A stretch of DNA of 64,000 nt from assembly GCA_023512835.1 (NCBI GenBank), contig CM042087.1, positions 4,560,021 through 4,624,020 of the forward strand. Direction: 5' to 3'. Both the position numbers and the translations under genes were made by a program. Position 1 is the first letter of the stretch; every line of letters starts with the position of its first letter. The notes under the pieces are model-generated. The model was not told the DNA's origin. It made no database searches and saw only the letters and a program-made list of their open reading frames with translations. This DNA is from Taxillus chinensis (taxonomy: Eukaryota; Streptophyta; Magnoliopsida; Santalales; Loranthaceae). Below, one piece after another: positions 9,946 through 22,038 of the stretch.

Positions 9946-10545
9946 TGTAATGACCCGTATTTTGAGATGTGTGGAGTTAGTCACAGTTTTGCCTTTTGAG
10001 TGGTAATTTTCTAGTGTTTGGGGAACTTCTACTCATGGACTTCAGCCAAATCATTTTGTTCACCAAATAGGGAATTTTTGACGAAAGAAGGGCAACCTAG
10101 GGAGGCAAAAATAGAGTGCACGTCAGATGGGGCATTATGACGTGGAAGGTTTTTATTGCATGCCTGCCTTCTACATGATTCAAGGAAGCTTGGGGTAGAA
10201 TTTCACAGCATTTGGAGTTGCACAGTATATGGGGATATGACGTGCATTATGGCATGCAACCATATTTTTGCACCATCACCTTCTTTTTGTTATTCTAGTA
10301 ATCTTTTCCCAATGGACCATGTTTGAATTATGGATATTTTGGCATGTATGGATGCGGAAAGGTTATAGTGTGTAATCAAAACTACGTCGTTTTGATGGTG
10401 GGATTTCACTTAATCAAAACTATGTCGTTTTGATGTTGGGATTCACTTAATCAAAACTACGTCGTTTTGATATTGAGGTGTCTATTTAAGGATGAGGAGC
10501 CCTCTTGTTTTACGTTTAGGGTTTCTTTTCTGTCAGCCACCGCAG

Positions 10546-10602
<57 letters not shown>

Positions 10603-10760
10603 GAGGAGAGTTTTTGATCATTGCCGTGGTGGTTCGCGTGGGTGGACGGTGTCAAGCAAGGAAGCAAGAGCAGGAGGACACTTACAAGGTAGGGGTTCTA
10701 TTCCTCCTTGAACCTATCCCAGGGTTTTGGCCTTGTAATAGGCAATCTGTTGTATATTCT

Positions 10761-10835
<75 letters not shown>

Positions 10836-11730
10836 AATCCATATAGGTGTGATCTCCTATATGGATGTTGGCCTTCAATGGCATATTTTGCTTTGATATT
10901 TGTATATATGCCCGTGACGCTGGGGATTACGCATACTAAGTGTTTGTTTGTATGACTGTGTGGCTATGCATGCTAGGTGTTCGATTTTATGTCTGTGCGA
11001 CTAAGTTTGAGAGCCTGTGAATGTGTGCACGCCATGTGTTCGATGTTGTGCCTGTGAGACTATGCAAATCATGTGTTTGATGTTATTTCTGTGTGGCTTT
11101 GTGTGCTATGTGTTTGTTGGTACACCCGGTGGCTGTGGAAGCCCGGGATTGTTTTGGAACTCGGTGGCTGTGGAAGCCCGGGACTGTTATGTTAGCCTGT
11201 GTGGCTGTGGCAAAGGTTGTTCTTATTCTGTGACTTATGTGGGTGCTTGACTGGATTATAAACTGCTTATATCTTATTGTCACTACATTGCACTTGTGCA
11301 CGTCCTCATGTAGATGCTAGGAGCATGGGATGGGTTGGGGAGACATGATCCCTACTGAGCTGTGGTTGCACACCCCTCCTACTGTGATGTGTTTTCTTTC
11401 AGGGACCTACAGGCATTAGGTGGGACCCCAAGGTGGAAGATTCTGTTTGCTGTTTATTTTCTTTTCTCGTGATTTTGAGGAATTTATGTAACCCCAGTGG
11501 GGAATATTGTAATAAGGAATTTAATTGTAATAAAGGCAAGTTGTTTGGTTTGTATACGTTTATTTTAGTTTGTGCTTAATAAAGATTATTGATTTCGTCT
11601 ATGAATATCTGTTGTGGATGTGTACGAGGTTTTGCATGGATATTTGATTGTGTATCAACCCTTTGCCCACTAGGTGGGTAAAGGGGAGTCACGAACCGAT
11701 TTCCTCGAGTTGGAAATCCAGGGCGTGACA
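9946..11730 (+). mobile_element. LTR-A3: 5' LTR of element A3 (family A, 1785 bp)
   Basis: Begins TGTAATGACCCG inside the A2 integrase and ends GGGCGTGACA, followed by a tRNA-Met PBS. It carries three ACGT palindromes (10376-10395, 10414-10433, 10451-10470), a TATA-like TATTTAAG at 10483-10490, a (GA)n run at 10549-10606, (CA)n at about 10764-10803 and (TA)n at about 10804-10832. A donor-like AAG|GTAGGG lies at 10689 and an acceptor-like CTTTCAG|GG at 11402. A short minisatellite (GGTGGCTGTGGAAGCCCGGG, two units) lies at 11131-11184. The segment TTTTTATTGCATGCCTGCCTTCTAC at about 10151-10175 resembles LTR-G U3. The predicted 5 bp target site is ATTAC (9941-9945); its partner is not in the window. 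Confidence 0.9.
10376..10490 (+). promoter_or_regulatory. LTR-A3 core promoter: triplicated ACGT palindrome plus TATA-like box
   Basis: Three copies of TCAAAACTACGTCGTTTTGA, the middle one with ATGTCG, are separated by GGTGGGATTTCACTTAA-type linkers and end 12 bp before TATTTAAG. LTR-A1 has two copies and the truncated LTR-A5 has one, so the copy number varies between family members. Confidence 0.6.
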
Positions 11731-11733
11731 TTG

Positions 11734-11751
11734 TGGTATCAGAGCATGGTC
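11734..11751 (+). promoter_or_regulatory. Primer-binding site of element A3 (initiator tRNA-Met)
   Basis: TGGTATCAGAGCATGGTC follows the LTR end by 3 bp and is identical to the A2 site. Confidence 0.88.
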
Positions 11752-12198
11752 TAGTTGGCCTAGGGTTGTGGGCAGATCTGGTTATCTTGAGTCTTTTGGA
11801 GGAGCCTAGAGGGACGTGCCTAATCAACACGGTCCTCTTGGAGCCTCTAAGGTGTACTTGGGGTAGTCCAGACCTGAGGTAGGATTTGCATGCATTGGAA
11901 TTAGGGCACTAGTTACATTTGTTATCTATGTGTGCTAAATTGTGATAATGTTTAAAATGTACAACTCTGAATTTTCTTGGAATACCTTGAGCATGATGGC
12001 AAGGAAAAGTCCTTGTTTGTTTGAGCAGTGTGCAATGTGGAATAAGTTGTGTATAATGTGGATTAATGCATGTGGATTGATGTAATGTATGTGTGACATG
12101 GCATGTGATGGTAGAATTGATAGATGGGGTAGAGGTAGTGACACGCGATAGATTCGAATTCGTTTTGACGTTTGTGTTCCTTACTTCTTATAGGAAGA
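11752..12198 (+). other. 5' leader of element A3
   Basis: Non-coding sequence between PBS and gag ATG, homologous to 5380-5821. Nothing else is recognised in it. Confidence 0.65.
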
Positions 12199-13480
12199 AT
12201 GCCACCGAGGAGAGCGACATGTGCGTCCGGGGAAGTGGCTGATGAATCATCTGCCTACGAGGGTCGTGGTGCGGGGCAGCCTGCTGGAGGACATGCGCTG
12301 TTGTTGGCACAGCTGCGAGAGAGCATCCGACTGGAAGTCCGAGAGCTGAAGGAGGGTATCCGGCAAGAGGTTCGGGAGGAAGTGTGCCGTGAGATGGCAA
12401 CATAGCAGGTGGTGCCACCACCACCACTGCCAGTAAGGGAGTTACCTCGTGAGCGTGAGAGTTCGCTGGGTGGTGTACCGATGCATCGTGCAGAAGATAA
12501 TGTTGTGACGAGGTTCCGAAAGGAACAACCTCCGAGGTTCAAGGGAGAGGGGGATCCAGTGATAGCGTAGCATTAGTTGAGGCAGATCGAGCATGTGTTT
12601 TCCTTTCTCCTACCCCGGGAGGAGGATAAGGTGAGACTGGCCATTCGGTAGCTGTAGGGGAATGCTTTGGAGTGGTGGCTGAGTGTTGTGGGGAGCTGTG
12701 CAGTGCAGTTCATGCTGTGGGAGCAGTTCTTGCAACTCTTCCATGACGAGTTCTTCCCTGAGTCTCTAAGGTGGCAAAAAAGGCAGGAATTTGGCAGCTT
12801 GAGGCAGGGATCGAAGACAGTGCCCTAGTATGAGCAGGACTTCCGGAGTTTGAGTAGGTTTGCTCCCGAGACTGTGGTAAGGGAGGACCTGAAAGCCCAC
12901 AAGTTCACTTTGGGCATTAGGCCAGCCCTTAGGCAGAGGGTGGCGATCTTGCGCTTGAGGACTTATGCTGAGGTAGTAGAGACAGCTCGTATCGCTGAAA
13001 GGGAGCTGGATGATGGGAGGCAGGCCCATCTGGGTCGCTAGTTGTAGGGTGGGTCTGAACATGATTCGGGGCCCAATAGGCCCAAGACCGAGGAGAGAGA
13101 TAACAGTTCCTTCCGCAGCAGGGGACAGCCATCGGTGAACCCAGGGAGGTCTAGCTTTGGTGGCAGTAGATAGGGAGGTCCAACAGGAGGTCTCCCCAGC
13201 GGTTGTCGTTGCTGTAGGGAGCAAGGCCACTTCAAGAGGGAGTGTCCAAAGAAGGATTGGAGATGCAATAGCTGTGGACGAGAGGGCCATTTGAGCCGGG
13301 TTTGCCGGAGTGGCAACGGGGGAGTTGGGGGCATGGCATCCAGCATGAGGAGTGATGCTAGTTTTTGTGCACCAGCGGAGAGGCCAGTGCGTCAGTGGCA
13401 GGCTAGTCAAGCAGGATCTAGCCAGACCCAACCTTAGGGGAGGCCTGAGCGGCAGCAGACTAAAGTTGGAGGCAGCCATG
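12199..13480 (+). pseudogene. Element A3 gag
   Basis: Same gag as in A2, without the MITE. It starts at the ATG at 12199 (MPPRRATCASGEVADESS). The predicted coiled-coil-like N-terminal part has LREGI-type repeats (12310-12390). The capsid core lies at about 12600-12960. Two zinc knuckles at about 13204-13306 give CRCC, then EQGHFKREC after a stop, then CNSCGREGHLSRVC. Stops include 12403, 12567, 12652 and 12826, several of them apparent CAG to TAG changes. Its uninterrupted TTCCTTCCGCAG at about 13107 is the empty-site equivalent of the A2 MITE insertion. Confidence 0.85.
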
Positions 13481-16400
13481 GCGGGTCAAGGGAGGGTGTT
13501 TGCACTGAATGCAACACCCCAGGAGGAGGCTGAGCTACCACCTCCACCGGCGGAGGGTGGGGCAGGACCATTGGTGGTTAGAGGTACCCTTTTGATCTCT
13601 CGTGCGCTTGTTTCTGCACTTTTTGATACGGGTGCATCTTGTTTGTTTGTTGCTGAACTTCTGATTGAGGGATTGGGGTTAGCATGTGTTGAGCCAGAGA
13701 GACCCCTAGCAGTGGACTCTTCAGTGGGAGGTATGATTGAGGTGCGGCGTGTTTGTCGAGACTGCTTGCTAACCATAGGAGATGTAGAGCTTAGTTTTCA
13801 TTTACAAGTGATGCCTATGAGGACGTTTGACCTGATCTTGGGTATGGATTGGCTTATGGCTTTCCAGGCCAAGATAGATTGTTATCGACGGCGTGTATCC
13901 TTCGTGACACCTGCAGGGACTTCTTGCACCCTGCAGGGGGAGTGGGACTTTGGGGTGAGTCGAGCTGGGCCAGTGCTGGACCAGTGGGGTGCCATTACCC
14001 ACAGGTTGGCAGCCCTGACCTTTGCTGAGGAGAGGAAAGTGGAAAAGAGAGTGTGGCCAGCAATTGTTGACCAATTTCAGGATGTCTTTCCTGAGCAGTT
14101 GAGGAGTTTACCTCCTAAGAGGAGTGTGGAGTTCACCATTGAGTTCGTACCGGGGACTAGCCCAATCTTCCAAGTGGCATATCGTATGGGGCCAGCCGAG
14201 TTGAGGGAACTTTAGAGGCAAATAGAGGAGTTGGTGGACTAGGGGTATATCAGACCGAGTACTTCACCCTGGGGTGCTCTGGTGCTCTTTACAAAGAAGG
14301 CAGATGGCACGTTTCGCCTCTGCATTGACTACACGAAGCTGAATTCGGTGACTGTGAAGAATAAGTAACCGTTGCCTCGGATAGATGACCTGTTCGACCA
14401 GTTGAGTGGGGCCCAGTGGTTTTCCAAGATAGATCTGCGATCGGGGTATCACTAGTTAAGGGTTAGGAAGGAGGACATCCCTAAGACGTCTTTTTGGTGT
14501 AGGTATGGGCACTATGAGTGGGTAGTGATGCCTTTCGGGCTGCTAATGCACCAGCTGTGTTCATGCATTTGATGAACTAGGTCTTTGCTCCATATTTGGA
14601 TTCCTTTGTTGTGGTGTTTATCGACGATACTTGGTATATTCCAATACTGAGAGGGAGCATGTGGAGCACTTGGCAACCGTGTTACAAACCTTGAGGGACC
14701 AGTAGTTGTTTGCCAAGTTTAGCAAATGTGAGTTTTTGGATGTAAGAGGTTCACTTTCTTGGCCATGTAGTGTCAGCTGAGGGAGTAGAGTGGACCCAGC
14801 CAAGATTGAGGCTGTGGCATCGTGGGAGAGGCCAACCAATGTTTTCGAGATTCATAGTTTCCTTGGTTTGGCGAGGTACTACTGTCGTTTTGTGGAGGGT
14901 TTCTCCTGTTTGGAAGCTCCTATGATGGCGTTGACCAGGAAAGGAGTGAAGTTTGAGTGGACTAATAGGTGTCAGCAGGCGTTTGAGGCTCTCAAAACCC
15001 ATCTGACCACTGCACCCGTGTTGAGGTTACCCAGGGAAGATATCCCATATGAGGTGTATTGTGATGCGTCTAGGATTGGTTTGGGGTGTGTGCTTATGCT
15101 TGAGCATAGTGTGGTAGCTTATGGATCAAGGTAGTTGAAACCTTATGAATAGAATTACCCGACACATAATCTTGAGTTGGCGACTGTCATCTTTGCTTTG
15201 AAAAGTTGGCAACATTATCTCTTGGCAGAAAAGTTTGTGGTGTTGTTAGATCACAAGAGCCTTCAGTACATCTTTACTCAGAAGGACTTGAATTTGAGAC
15301 ATAGGAGATGGGTGGAGTATTTACAGACCTTTGAATTTACTCTTGCCTATACCCTGGGCAAGGGCAATGTTGTTGCTGACGCGCTGAGCAGAAAAGGGAA
15401 GGCTGAGGTGGCAGTGAGAGAGTGGAAGCTGATGGAGCAGTTGGCGATGTTACAGTAGTAGCCTATGACTTGTGATGGTAGGACAGTGCTGAGTCCTATG
15501 GTTGTTGTACACGCGTTGTATCAGCGAGTCTGGGAGGGACAATTGGGTGACATTGAGTGTGAGGTTCTCCGTGCCTGTATTGAGGCTGGTGAGCTATCTG
15601 CGGATTGGACAGAGGGTCTTGAGCATGAGTTGTCTTTTCAGGGGCGGTTAGTAGTGGCTTTTTCTCTACGGGAAGAGGTGATGAGGGAGTTTTATCAGTC
15701 TAGGGTTGCAGTGCATCCATGGGGTACGAAGATGTATCATGCACTTCGGGGACATTTTTGGTGGTCTGGAATGAAACGAAATGTGGCTGCTTTTGTTTCG
15801 CGGTGCCTCGCGTGTCAGTAGGTGAAGGCTGAGCACCAGCGGCCAACAGGTATGTTGCAACCATTGCCAATGGCGGAGTGGAAGTGGGACCACATTGCTA
15901 TGGACTTTGTGACTGGTCTTCCACCCACCATTGGAGGAAAGACATGATATGGGTGATTGTTGATCGACTAACGAAGTCGGCCCATTTTCTTGCCGTTCGA
16001 GAGTGGGACTCCATTGGGGCATTGATGCCTGGACTCCTTTGGGTAGGCTTCCTTTGGTGGAGTTTGCCTACAACAACAGTTATCAGGCATCCATTGGGAT
16101 GGCTCCTTTTGAGGCGTTGTATGGGAGGCCATGTCAATCACCTTTATGTTGGACTGAGGTCGGGGAGGCAGCTCTCTTGGGACCACAGTTGGTTCAAGAG
16201 GCTACCGAGAAGGTAAAGTTGATTCGTCAGCACTTGTCCGCGCAAAGTCGACAGAAATCTTATGCGGATCAGCGGCGGTGACCTTTGGAGTTTTATGTGG
16301 GTGACCATGTGTTCCTTCATGTTTCTCCACGTTGTGGGCACCAATGATTTGGGCGCGGTTCCAAGCTATCTCTGCGGTTTATCGGCCCTTTTGAGGTAAT

Positions 16401-16499
16401 GGCTCGTGTGGGGCCCATGGCCTACCGGTTAGCATTGCCACCACGATTGAGTCGGGTGCACAATGTGTTCCATGTATCCCAGTTGCGGAAGTATCATCC
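13481..16499 (+). pseudogene. Element A3 pol: protease, RT, RNase H, internally deleted integrase
   Basis: The aspartic protease at about 13560-13900 retains D-T-G-A-S and ILGMDWLM, the best-preserved protease of the family here. RT spans about 14100-14760, with F-I-D-D kept at about 14620 but followed by a 1 nt deletion. RNase H spans about 15040-15420 ([15 protein letters not shown]). The integrase zinc finger is at about 15710-15830. The integrase core is deleted: between about 16020 and 16045 the sequence jumps from the first Asp region to LPLVEFAYNN, losing about 220 bp that contain the second Asp and the Glu when compared with A1 1910-2160. Stops occur at 14213, 14240, 14366, 14452, 14577 and 14702. 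The gene ends at 16499 (QLRKYHP), where LTR-B begins. Confidence 0.88.
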
Positions 16500-18352
16500 T
16501 GTAAAGACTCATATTTGGGCAGTCTTGAGAGATACTCATTCTATGGGAATGTAACTATCTGGACGGTAGTGTAGCCGTTGATGTGAGCATTTTGACTGTA
16601 CTTGGGCCCGATTTCGAGTCGGGGCCCCATTTGACCCACTTGTTGACTTTCTCGGGGTTTATTGGTTGACTTTGCGTTTGACCGGTGATTTGCGTGTGAT
16701 AATATTAGTCTAGTGTTGTACTCATCATTTCGAGCATTTTGACTGTAGTTTGACTAAATTTGGAGTTCGGGCCGTTAGAGGTCAATTTTTGTGTTGTGAG
16801 GTCAATTATTGACTGGGTCAATGGTTGACTAGGTCAGTTGACTAGCAGAAATATAAATAGCAGGAAAAGAAAGAGATTTCATTTTACGTTATCACGTTTG
16901 TGCGTTTGAGAGAGAGAGCTTGAGAGAGCTTGGAGGACTTGGCGATTTGGGGCGATTTGGGTTCGTGGAGCTCAAAGATTCACTTCAAGTAGGTGTCCTT
17001 GAACTTCTTATCTCTCTCTTGTTTTAGATCTGCACGAATTTATCATGATTTATGAGATTGAGCATGAACCCTAGAATTTGGGGAAAACCAATTTTGGGTT
17101 AGATCTAATGGTTTAACATAAGATCTGTGGTTAAGAACTATTTTATATCATTGTGGATATATGTTTCTGTGATTTTGGGGTTGATTAACTGTGTTTTTCA
17201 TGAGGGTTGATAAGTTAACCATGGAAATTTGGGTTTAGATCGAGATTTCTAGAAATCTGAAATTTTATACGTGTTTTTGTTGTTTCTGCGCGATTTAGAG
17301 GCGTTCTGGATGGGTTTTGAGGTAAATATTGTAGTTTGTTGCGAAACAGGGGTGTTAGTGAGCGTCTGGGAGTTTCTGGGCACGTTTCAGACAAAGAACA
17401 AGTGAAAACGACGATGAACAGTACCCTGGGCGCGTTCCTGGAATGAAATGATGAAGACCCGAAGTTCTGGGATGAAGGGTCGTAGCCTCGTAGTTCGTAG
17501 TTCGTAGTTCGTAGCCTCATAGTTCATAGTTCGTAGTTCATAGCCTCGTAGTTCGTAGTTCGTAGCCTCGTAGTTCGTAGCCGAAGGGTCGAAGTTCGTT
17601 GCCTCGTAGGTCGAAGGTCGTAGCCTCGCTTCGAGTCTTCGAGGCGCACTGCAGTTCCGCACTCCGCAGCTACGAGTCGCAGGTTCTGAGCTATGAGTCG
17701 CAGCTCCTGCAGTGTAACTAGACACTGGACAGCACTGGACTGGACCTATTTACATTGTAACCTATAAAGCATTATACTTAAGTTACAATGTAAATAACGA
17801 AATACCCCCCCCCCATTTGGATTCAAAGAAAAATACTAGAAAAATTAATTCCCACTCCCTTAAAATCTGAAAATTGGGATTTAGTGTAAAATCTCGGAAA
17901 ACGCCAAAAGTTCGTAGTGGTGACTTTTTGGAAAGTGGGGTTAAACATCTCACAAAAATCCCCAAAAATCAGATTACCTTATTTATGATATGGGAACCCA
18001 ATGCCGGGACTTTTGATTTCAAGAAAATAGCTGCTATGGGTACTTCCTTCATAAATCAAGCATTGAGGATTTACTTGTGAAGACTGGCTACAGTTCCAAA
18101 CGTAATGTTGAGAATGACATGCCATACAAATGTTAGTATGTTGGTGTGAGGTATGGGGGCATGGACTCCGTGACTTGTTTGGGTTCTCACCGTGAGGCTA
18201 AGGCCTGTGTGGCCACTATGGCCGGGGCAGGCATATGCGTCGATAGCAGGCGTGTGTGGCAACTGTGGCCGGGCATATTGCGCTGTGGCTGGGGACAGGC
18301 TAAGGCCTGAGTTGAGCCGTTGAGCTCGTCGAGCTAGGGCTGAGTGCCCTGA
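16500..18352 (+). mobile_element. LTR-B1: family B LTR inserted in A3 pol, 3' end truncated
   Basis: Begins TGTAAAGACTCATATTTGGGCAG, matching the start of the minus-strand solo LTR at 42237-43481. It shares with that copy the promoter-side words GAGCATTTTGACTGTA, TATAAATAG near 16852 and AGAGAGAGCTTGAGAG. Downstream of about 17200 the two copies differ strongly. This copy has a GTTCGTAG-type tandem repeat, a C10 run near 17805, and short TGTGGC/GGCC words near 18200-18290. The expected end GGGGGCGTGACA is absent because LTR-G1 starts at 18353. No coding sequence is seen. Its exact internal extent after 17200 is uncertain. Confidence 0.7.
17479..17627 (+). repeat. GTTCGTAG/GCCTCGTA tandem repeat in LTR-B1
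   Basis: Degenerate short units (GTAGTTC, GTAGCCTC) repeat about 20 times and grade into GGTCGAAG and CTTCGAGG words at 17585-17645. Those words resemble the repeats of LTR family C. Confidence 0.85.
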
Positions 18353-19858
18353 TGACCCGTATAAATTGTGTCTATAGGTTTTGCAGCAAGTGCACTGGCC
18401 AAGTAATAAAATGGAGTATTAAGACTCCGGTTGTCGAACCCACAGATGGTAGCTAATGCTGTTAAGCAGCAAGCACTAAGCTAACAAGTTGTTTTTATGT
18501 CTGGACAATTGATTTTTGTTGGACAAATAATGTGAACGAAAGGTGATTAAATCAGAAAGTTGGCAAGCTATTGGTATAGAAATTTCAGTGATTAAGGATC
18601 TAGGGTCACAATGTTTACCACCCAATCGATTGTAATCGTCTGGTTATGGCTCTTGTTCTTGATTGATGTTCTAGTTCACGTTCATGTTGATTATCTCCTA
18701 CCTATCTTACATTTGGTCCATGCTAAGATAGATTTAAGGCTTTTATCCCATTTGGTCCATGTGAATAAAAGTGATCAAGGTAGACAAACAATCTAATAGT
18801 TGCAGACTTGGTCCATCATGCAATATTAAATCTAATTCACTAGTGTTCCACCCTAGACAAGGGCTAAGATTACCTAATTATGCATAAACTAGGCATTTCC
18901 ATTCAAGCAAGTGAATTAAACAAGAACTGAATTCTACTTTATTGAACAACCATAACCAAACTGACTACAATTTATTGGGGGCTACATTGCTCCCCTAGAC
19001 TAACAAGACTACTCCATAATCATGACAAAAACAATAACAATCATAAGAAAGAACATGATTATAGTACCAGGACAATAAAGGAAGACCCCAAGATGAACCA
19101 GGACTCCAGCCTCCAAAGACTCCGGCGTCTGCTGCCCAAACTCACTCCTTGCCAAGGACAATCCGATCTTTTAGCAATGGCTATAGCTCTTTTCAAAACT
19201 CAGATCAGATTCTCCCACTCAAGATGATTTACAATGCCTCCAAAGACCCCTATTTATAGGTCTTAGTGGGCCACATTAGGGTTACAAAAGGTGTGCCCTA
19301 ATTATAAATGTGGTCCTGACCAAAACGACGTCGTTTTGGTTAGTGACACTAATCGACGTTCTAGGCAAAATAAAACTCAAACTACACCAAATTTGACCCT
19401 AGTTCTTTAGAGTAAAATGATTAAAACAACAAAATACATCATTTGGAGCGCAAAAATGCTTGCACGTGAGAAGACCCTTTTCACGTGCAGCTCCAATTTG
19501 ACTCAAATTTGCTCCAAAGCTTCCTCTTGAGTTGTAGAAGGCATCCATGCAATAAAATCCTTGCACGTGAGAATGCACGTGAGAAGGCTTTTCACGTACA
19601 CCTTGATTTTGCCTTCATTTTGCTTCCATCTTCTTCCTATAGCTTCCTTGTGAGTTGATGGAGTGATCTAGCCAAAGTGTCTGGGACAAGGTTGCTCCAA
19701 AACCTGCCAAAAACACTTAAAAAGTACCACTATACACCAAACAGGGTCTTCCTAGGGGTTAGAGCAAATATGTCAAAAATAACATGCAAATAGGTACAAA
19801 ACATACTCTAAAACACCCTATATAAGGCATAGGATAACGGCATAAATGCACGTTATCA
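18353..19858 (-). mobile_element. LTR-G1: Athila-like LTR (family G), minus strand
   Basis: Read on the minus strand it begins TGATAACGTGCATTTATGCC at 19858 and ends TATACGGGTCA at 18353. The polypurine tract lies just upstream (19859 onward), so this is the 3' LTR of a minus-strand element. The CCAAAACGACGTCGTTTTGG palindrome is at 19320-19339, the TATA box (reverse TATTTATA) is at 19251-19258, and multiple CACGTG words lie at about 19463-19595. It forms the outer part of the left arm of a giant inverted repeat with LTR-G2. Confidence 0.9.
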
Positions 19859-21215
19859 AATTCCCCCATATTTGAACCTTTGCTTGTCCTCAAGCAAAAA
19901 GAAATAAACACACAGTCAAACGGAAAAGAACGAATAAACTAACAAACAAGAGAGGCATGGTTTCCCAAGGCATACAATTCTATCATGATGAAGTAGACAT
20001 TCCAATAGCTAAAAATGAATCATAAGTTAATCAAAACATGCCCTTACTATTAAGTCCAACAACCATGTAATATCGTTACTAACAGTTCAGATAGAAGCAA
20101 ACATGCCAGGATAAAATAAACTTAGCTCCCCCTGAAAGTCCTCACCAAGGTTAAAGCAGCCTCACTTAAATGTCACTTTCTTTTTTCTCCTCTCAGGCCC
20201 TACTATCAATGCCTAACAGCTAAGGATTTACTCTTACACCCACTACTAACTATTGATTAAGTTTTGCCACGTAAACATAAGAGATCCCCATTGTGCTCGT
20301 CAAGGAAAACACACCCTCAAGTCTACTTTTGGACCAACACTTGGAGCTAAAGATGGAAGCTCACACTTGTGAAACAAATTGCAAGACAAAACAACTTAGC
20401 CATTATGGCTGCAACACGAAAACAAAAACACATATAAACAGTAAGCCATTGTGGCTTTTATTCTGGCAAACACTTTTTTTTTTCTGTTTCTTTTTTTGTT
20501 TTTTTTTTGTTTTTTGTTTTTTGTTTTTTCACACTTATTTTTAGTAATAACCTTACAAGGTTGCATTTTATGCTCTCCCTTGATGGATTATTCACTCTGC
20601 TATTGTCCTCACACAAGCCCCCTTTTTTTTTGTTTTTTTTTTCGAACAAGAATTGAGCGGAAATACTGGAATCACTAACATCATACACCAAACACTGAGC
20701 ACAAACAGGTACTTCTTATGCCTAAGTAACTCCAATTATTAAATAGCTAGTAATGAATATTAAGAGCAAATTGATAACCCAATAACCCATAAAATATACT
20801 CAAAGGCAAGATAATGGTGCTCTCAAAAAGTATATGCCTATTCTGCACTTAACTTCAGGGTTTACAAAGCTCATCCTAACATAACATGCTCAGCTTACTA
20901 TTCAAACGTCAGCTCCAAAATCATGGTGATATCATTCAAAAAGTAAAGACATGCTCAACTAACTTATAACACACCTTAACAAGTGAAACATTTTTATCAC
21001 AACAAGATACTAAGGTGGTCAGTATAGTCAACCAGAATTGTCATACCTTGGTAGCCATTGCACCTCACAGGCAAAACAAACATTCACAACAAAAACATAA
21101 AATAAAATTAACGCATGCGAGCAAACAAACAAGCAACCGGTTCAAGGGAAATCCCCCCATACTTAAACGAAGCGATGTCCTCGGAGCATGGAAAAAGTAA
21201 AAAGGAAAAGGAGCG
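19859..21215 (-). other. 3' untranslated region of Athila-like element, with polypurine tract
   Basis: On the minus strand this follows the Ulp1-like ORF and ends with CAAATATGGGGGAATT, the polypurine tract, directly before LTR-G1. It is long (about 1.35 kb), T-rich and non-coding, with AAAAACA and TTTTTGTTTT tracts at 20470-20530 and 20615-20645. A near-identical copy lies at 26545-27848. No other feature is recognised. Confidence 0.7.
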
Positions 21216-21713
21216 TTACCGGTTGGTGGGTATGCTATAGTAGAAGATAACATGGGCCACCATTCGTCTAAGACGTGCAACAAAGTCAGCCGAGGTTTCT
21301 CCTGTGAGCGCCCAAGTATCCTTATGCTGCAACAGAGCTATCAAATAATAACAGACAAAAATCCCAAAACTGAATTCATCAGGTTGTTGGGGAAGCTCCA
21401 TTTCATTGAAGTGCACCAGAGGTAACTTGGATGTCAACAGCCCTTCTTTTCGGAGTGCGGTTTTGATTTTTTTCAAGAAACCATGGACAAGCTTCTTCTT
21501 TCGTGTGGAAAACCCATGGGCTTGGCTCGGGTCATAAAGGACGGCATGGCCCACAGTCAGGTCCAACTGCAAGAGTACAAAGTGTCGATCAAGGGGGACC
21601 GGTATAAGAACCTTGTGGACCTGGTGCCAAGAGCGATGTCCTTCTGCAGCGCCATTCATCCGCCGGCGGAAGATATGTTCCTCTAACGGCTGCTCATAAA
21701 TCTCACACAGCAT
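21216..21713 (-). pseudogene. Ulp1/C48 protease domain of Athila-like third ORF, copy 1 (C-terminal fragment)
   Basis: The C-terminal 165 residues of the large ORF seen whole in copy 2. The pattern VLIPVPLDRHFVLLQLDL, then AVLYDPS, then LPQQPDEFS-x-GIFVCYYL is the His/Asp/Gln/Cys layout of Ulp1/SENP (family C48) SUMO-type proteases. The His codon is 21582-21584, the Asp 21531-21533 and the Gln pair lies in LPQQ. The catalytic Cys is replaced by Phe (codon 21366-21368), so this copy would be inactive. VARLRRMVAHVIFYY closes the domain. The fragment is cut at 21713, where inverted 3' UTR sequence begins through a short AGAAGTG homology. The family call comes from motif order, not a search. Confidence 0.82.
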
Positions 21714-21720
21714 GATAGAA

Positions 21721-22038
21721 GTGACATTTAAGTGAGGCTGCTTTAACCTTGGTGAGGACTTTCAGGGGGAGCTAAGTTTATTTTATCCTGGCATGTTTGC
21801 TTCTATCTGAACTGTTAGTAATGATATTACATGGTTGTTGGACTTAATAGTAAGGGCATGTTTTGATTAACTTATGATTCATTTTTAGCTATTGGAATGT
21901 CTACTTCATCATGATAGAATTGTATGCCTTGGGAAACCATGCCTCTCTTGTTTGTTAGTTTATTCGTTCTTTTCCGTTTGACTGTGTGTTTATTTCTTTT
22001 TGCTTGAGGACAAGCAAGGGTTCAAGTATGGGGGAATT
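21721..22038 (+). other. Inverted copy of the Athila-like 3' UTR end and polypurine tract
   Basis: Reverse complement of 19859-20176. It ends with CAAGTATGGGGGAATT at 22023-22038, the polypurine tract, immediately before LTR-G2. Nothing coding is seen. Confidence 0.85.
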
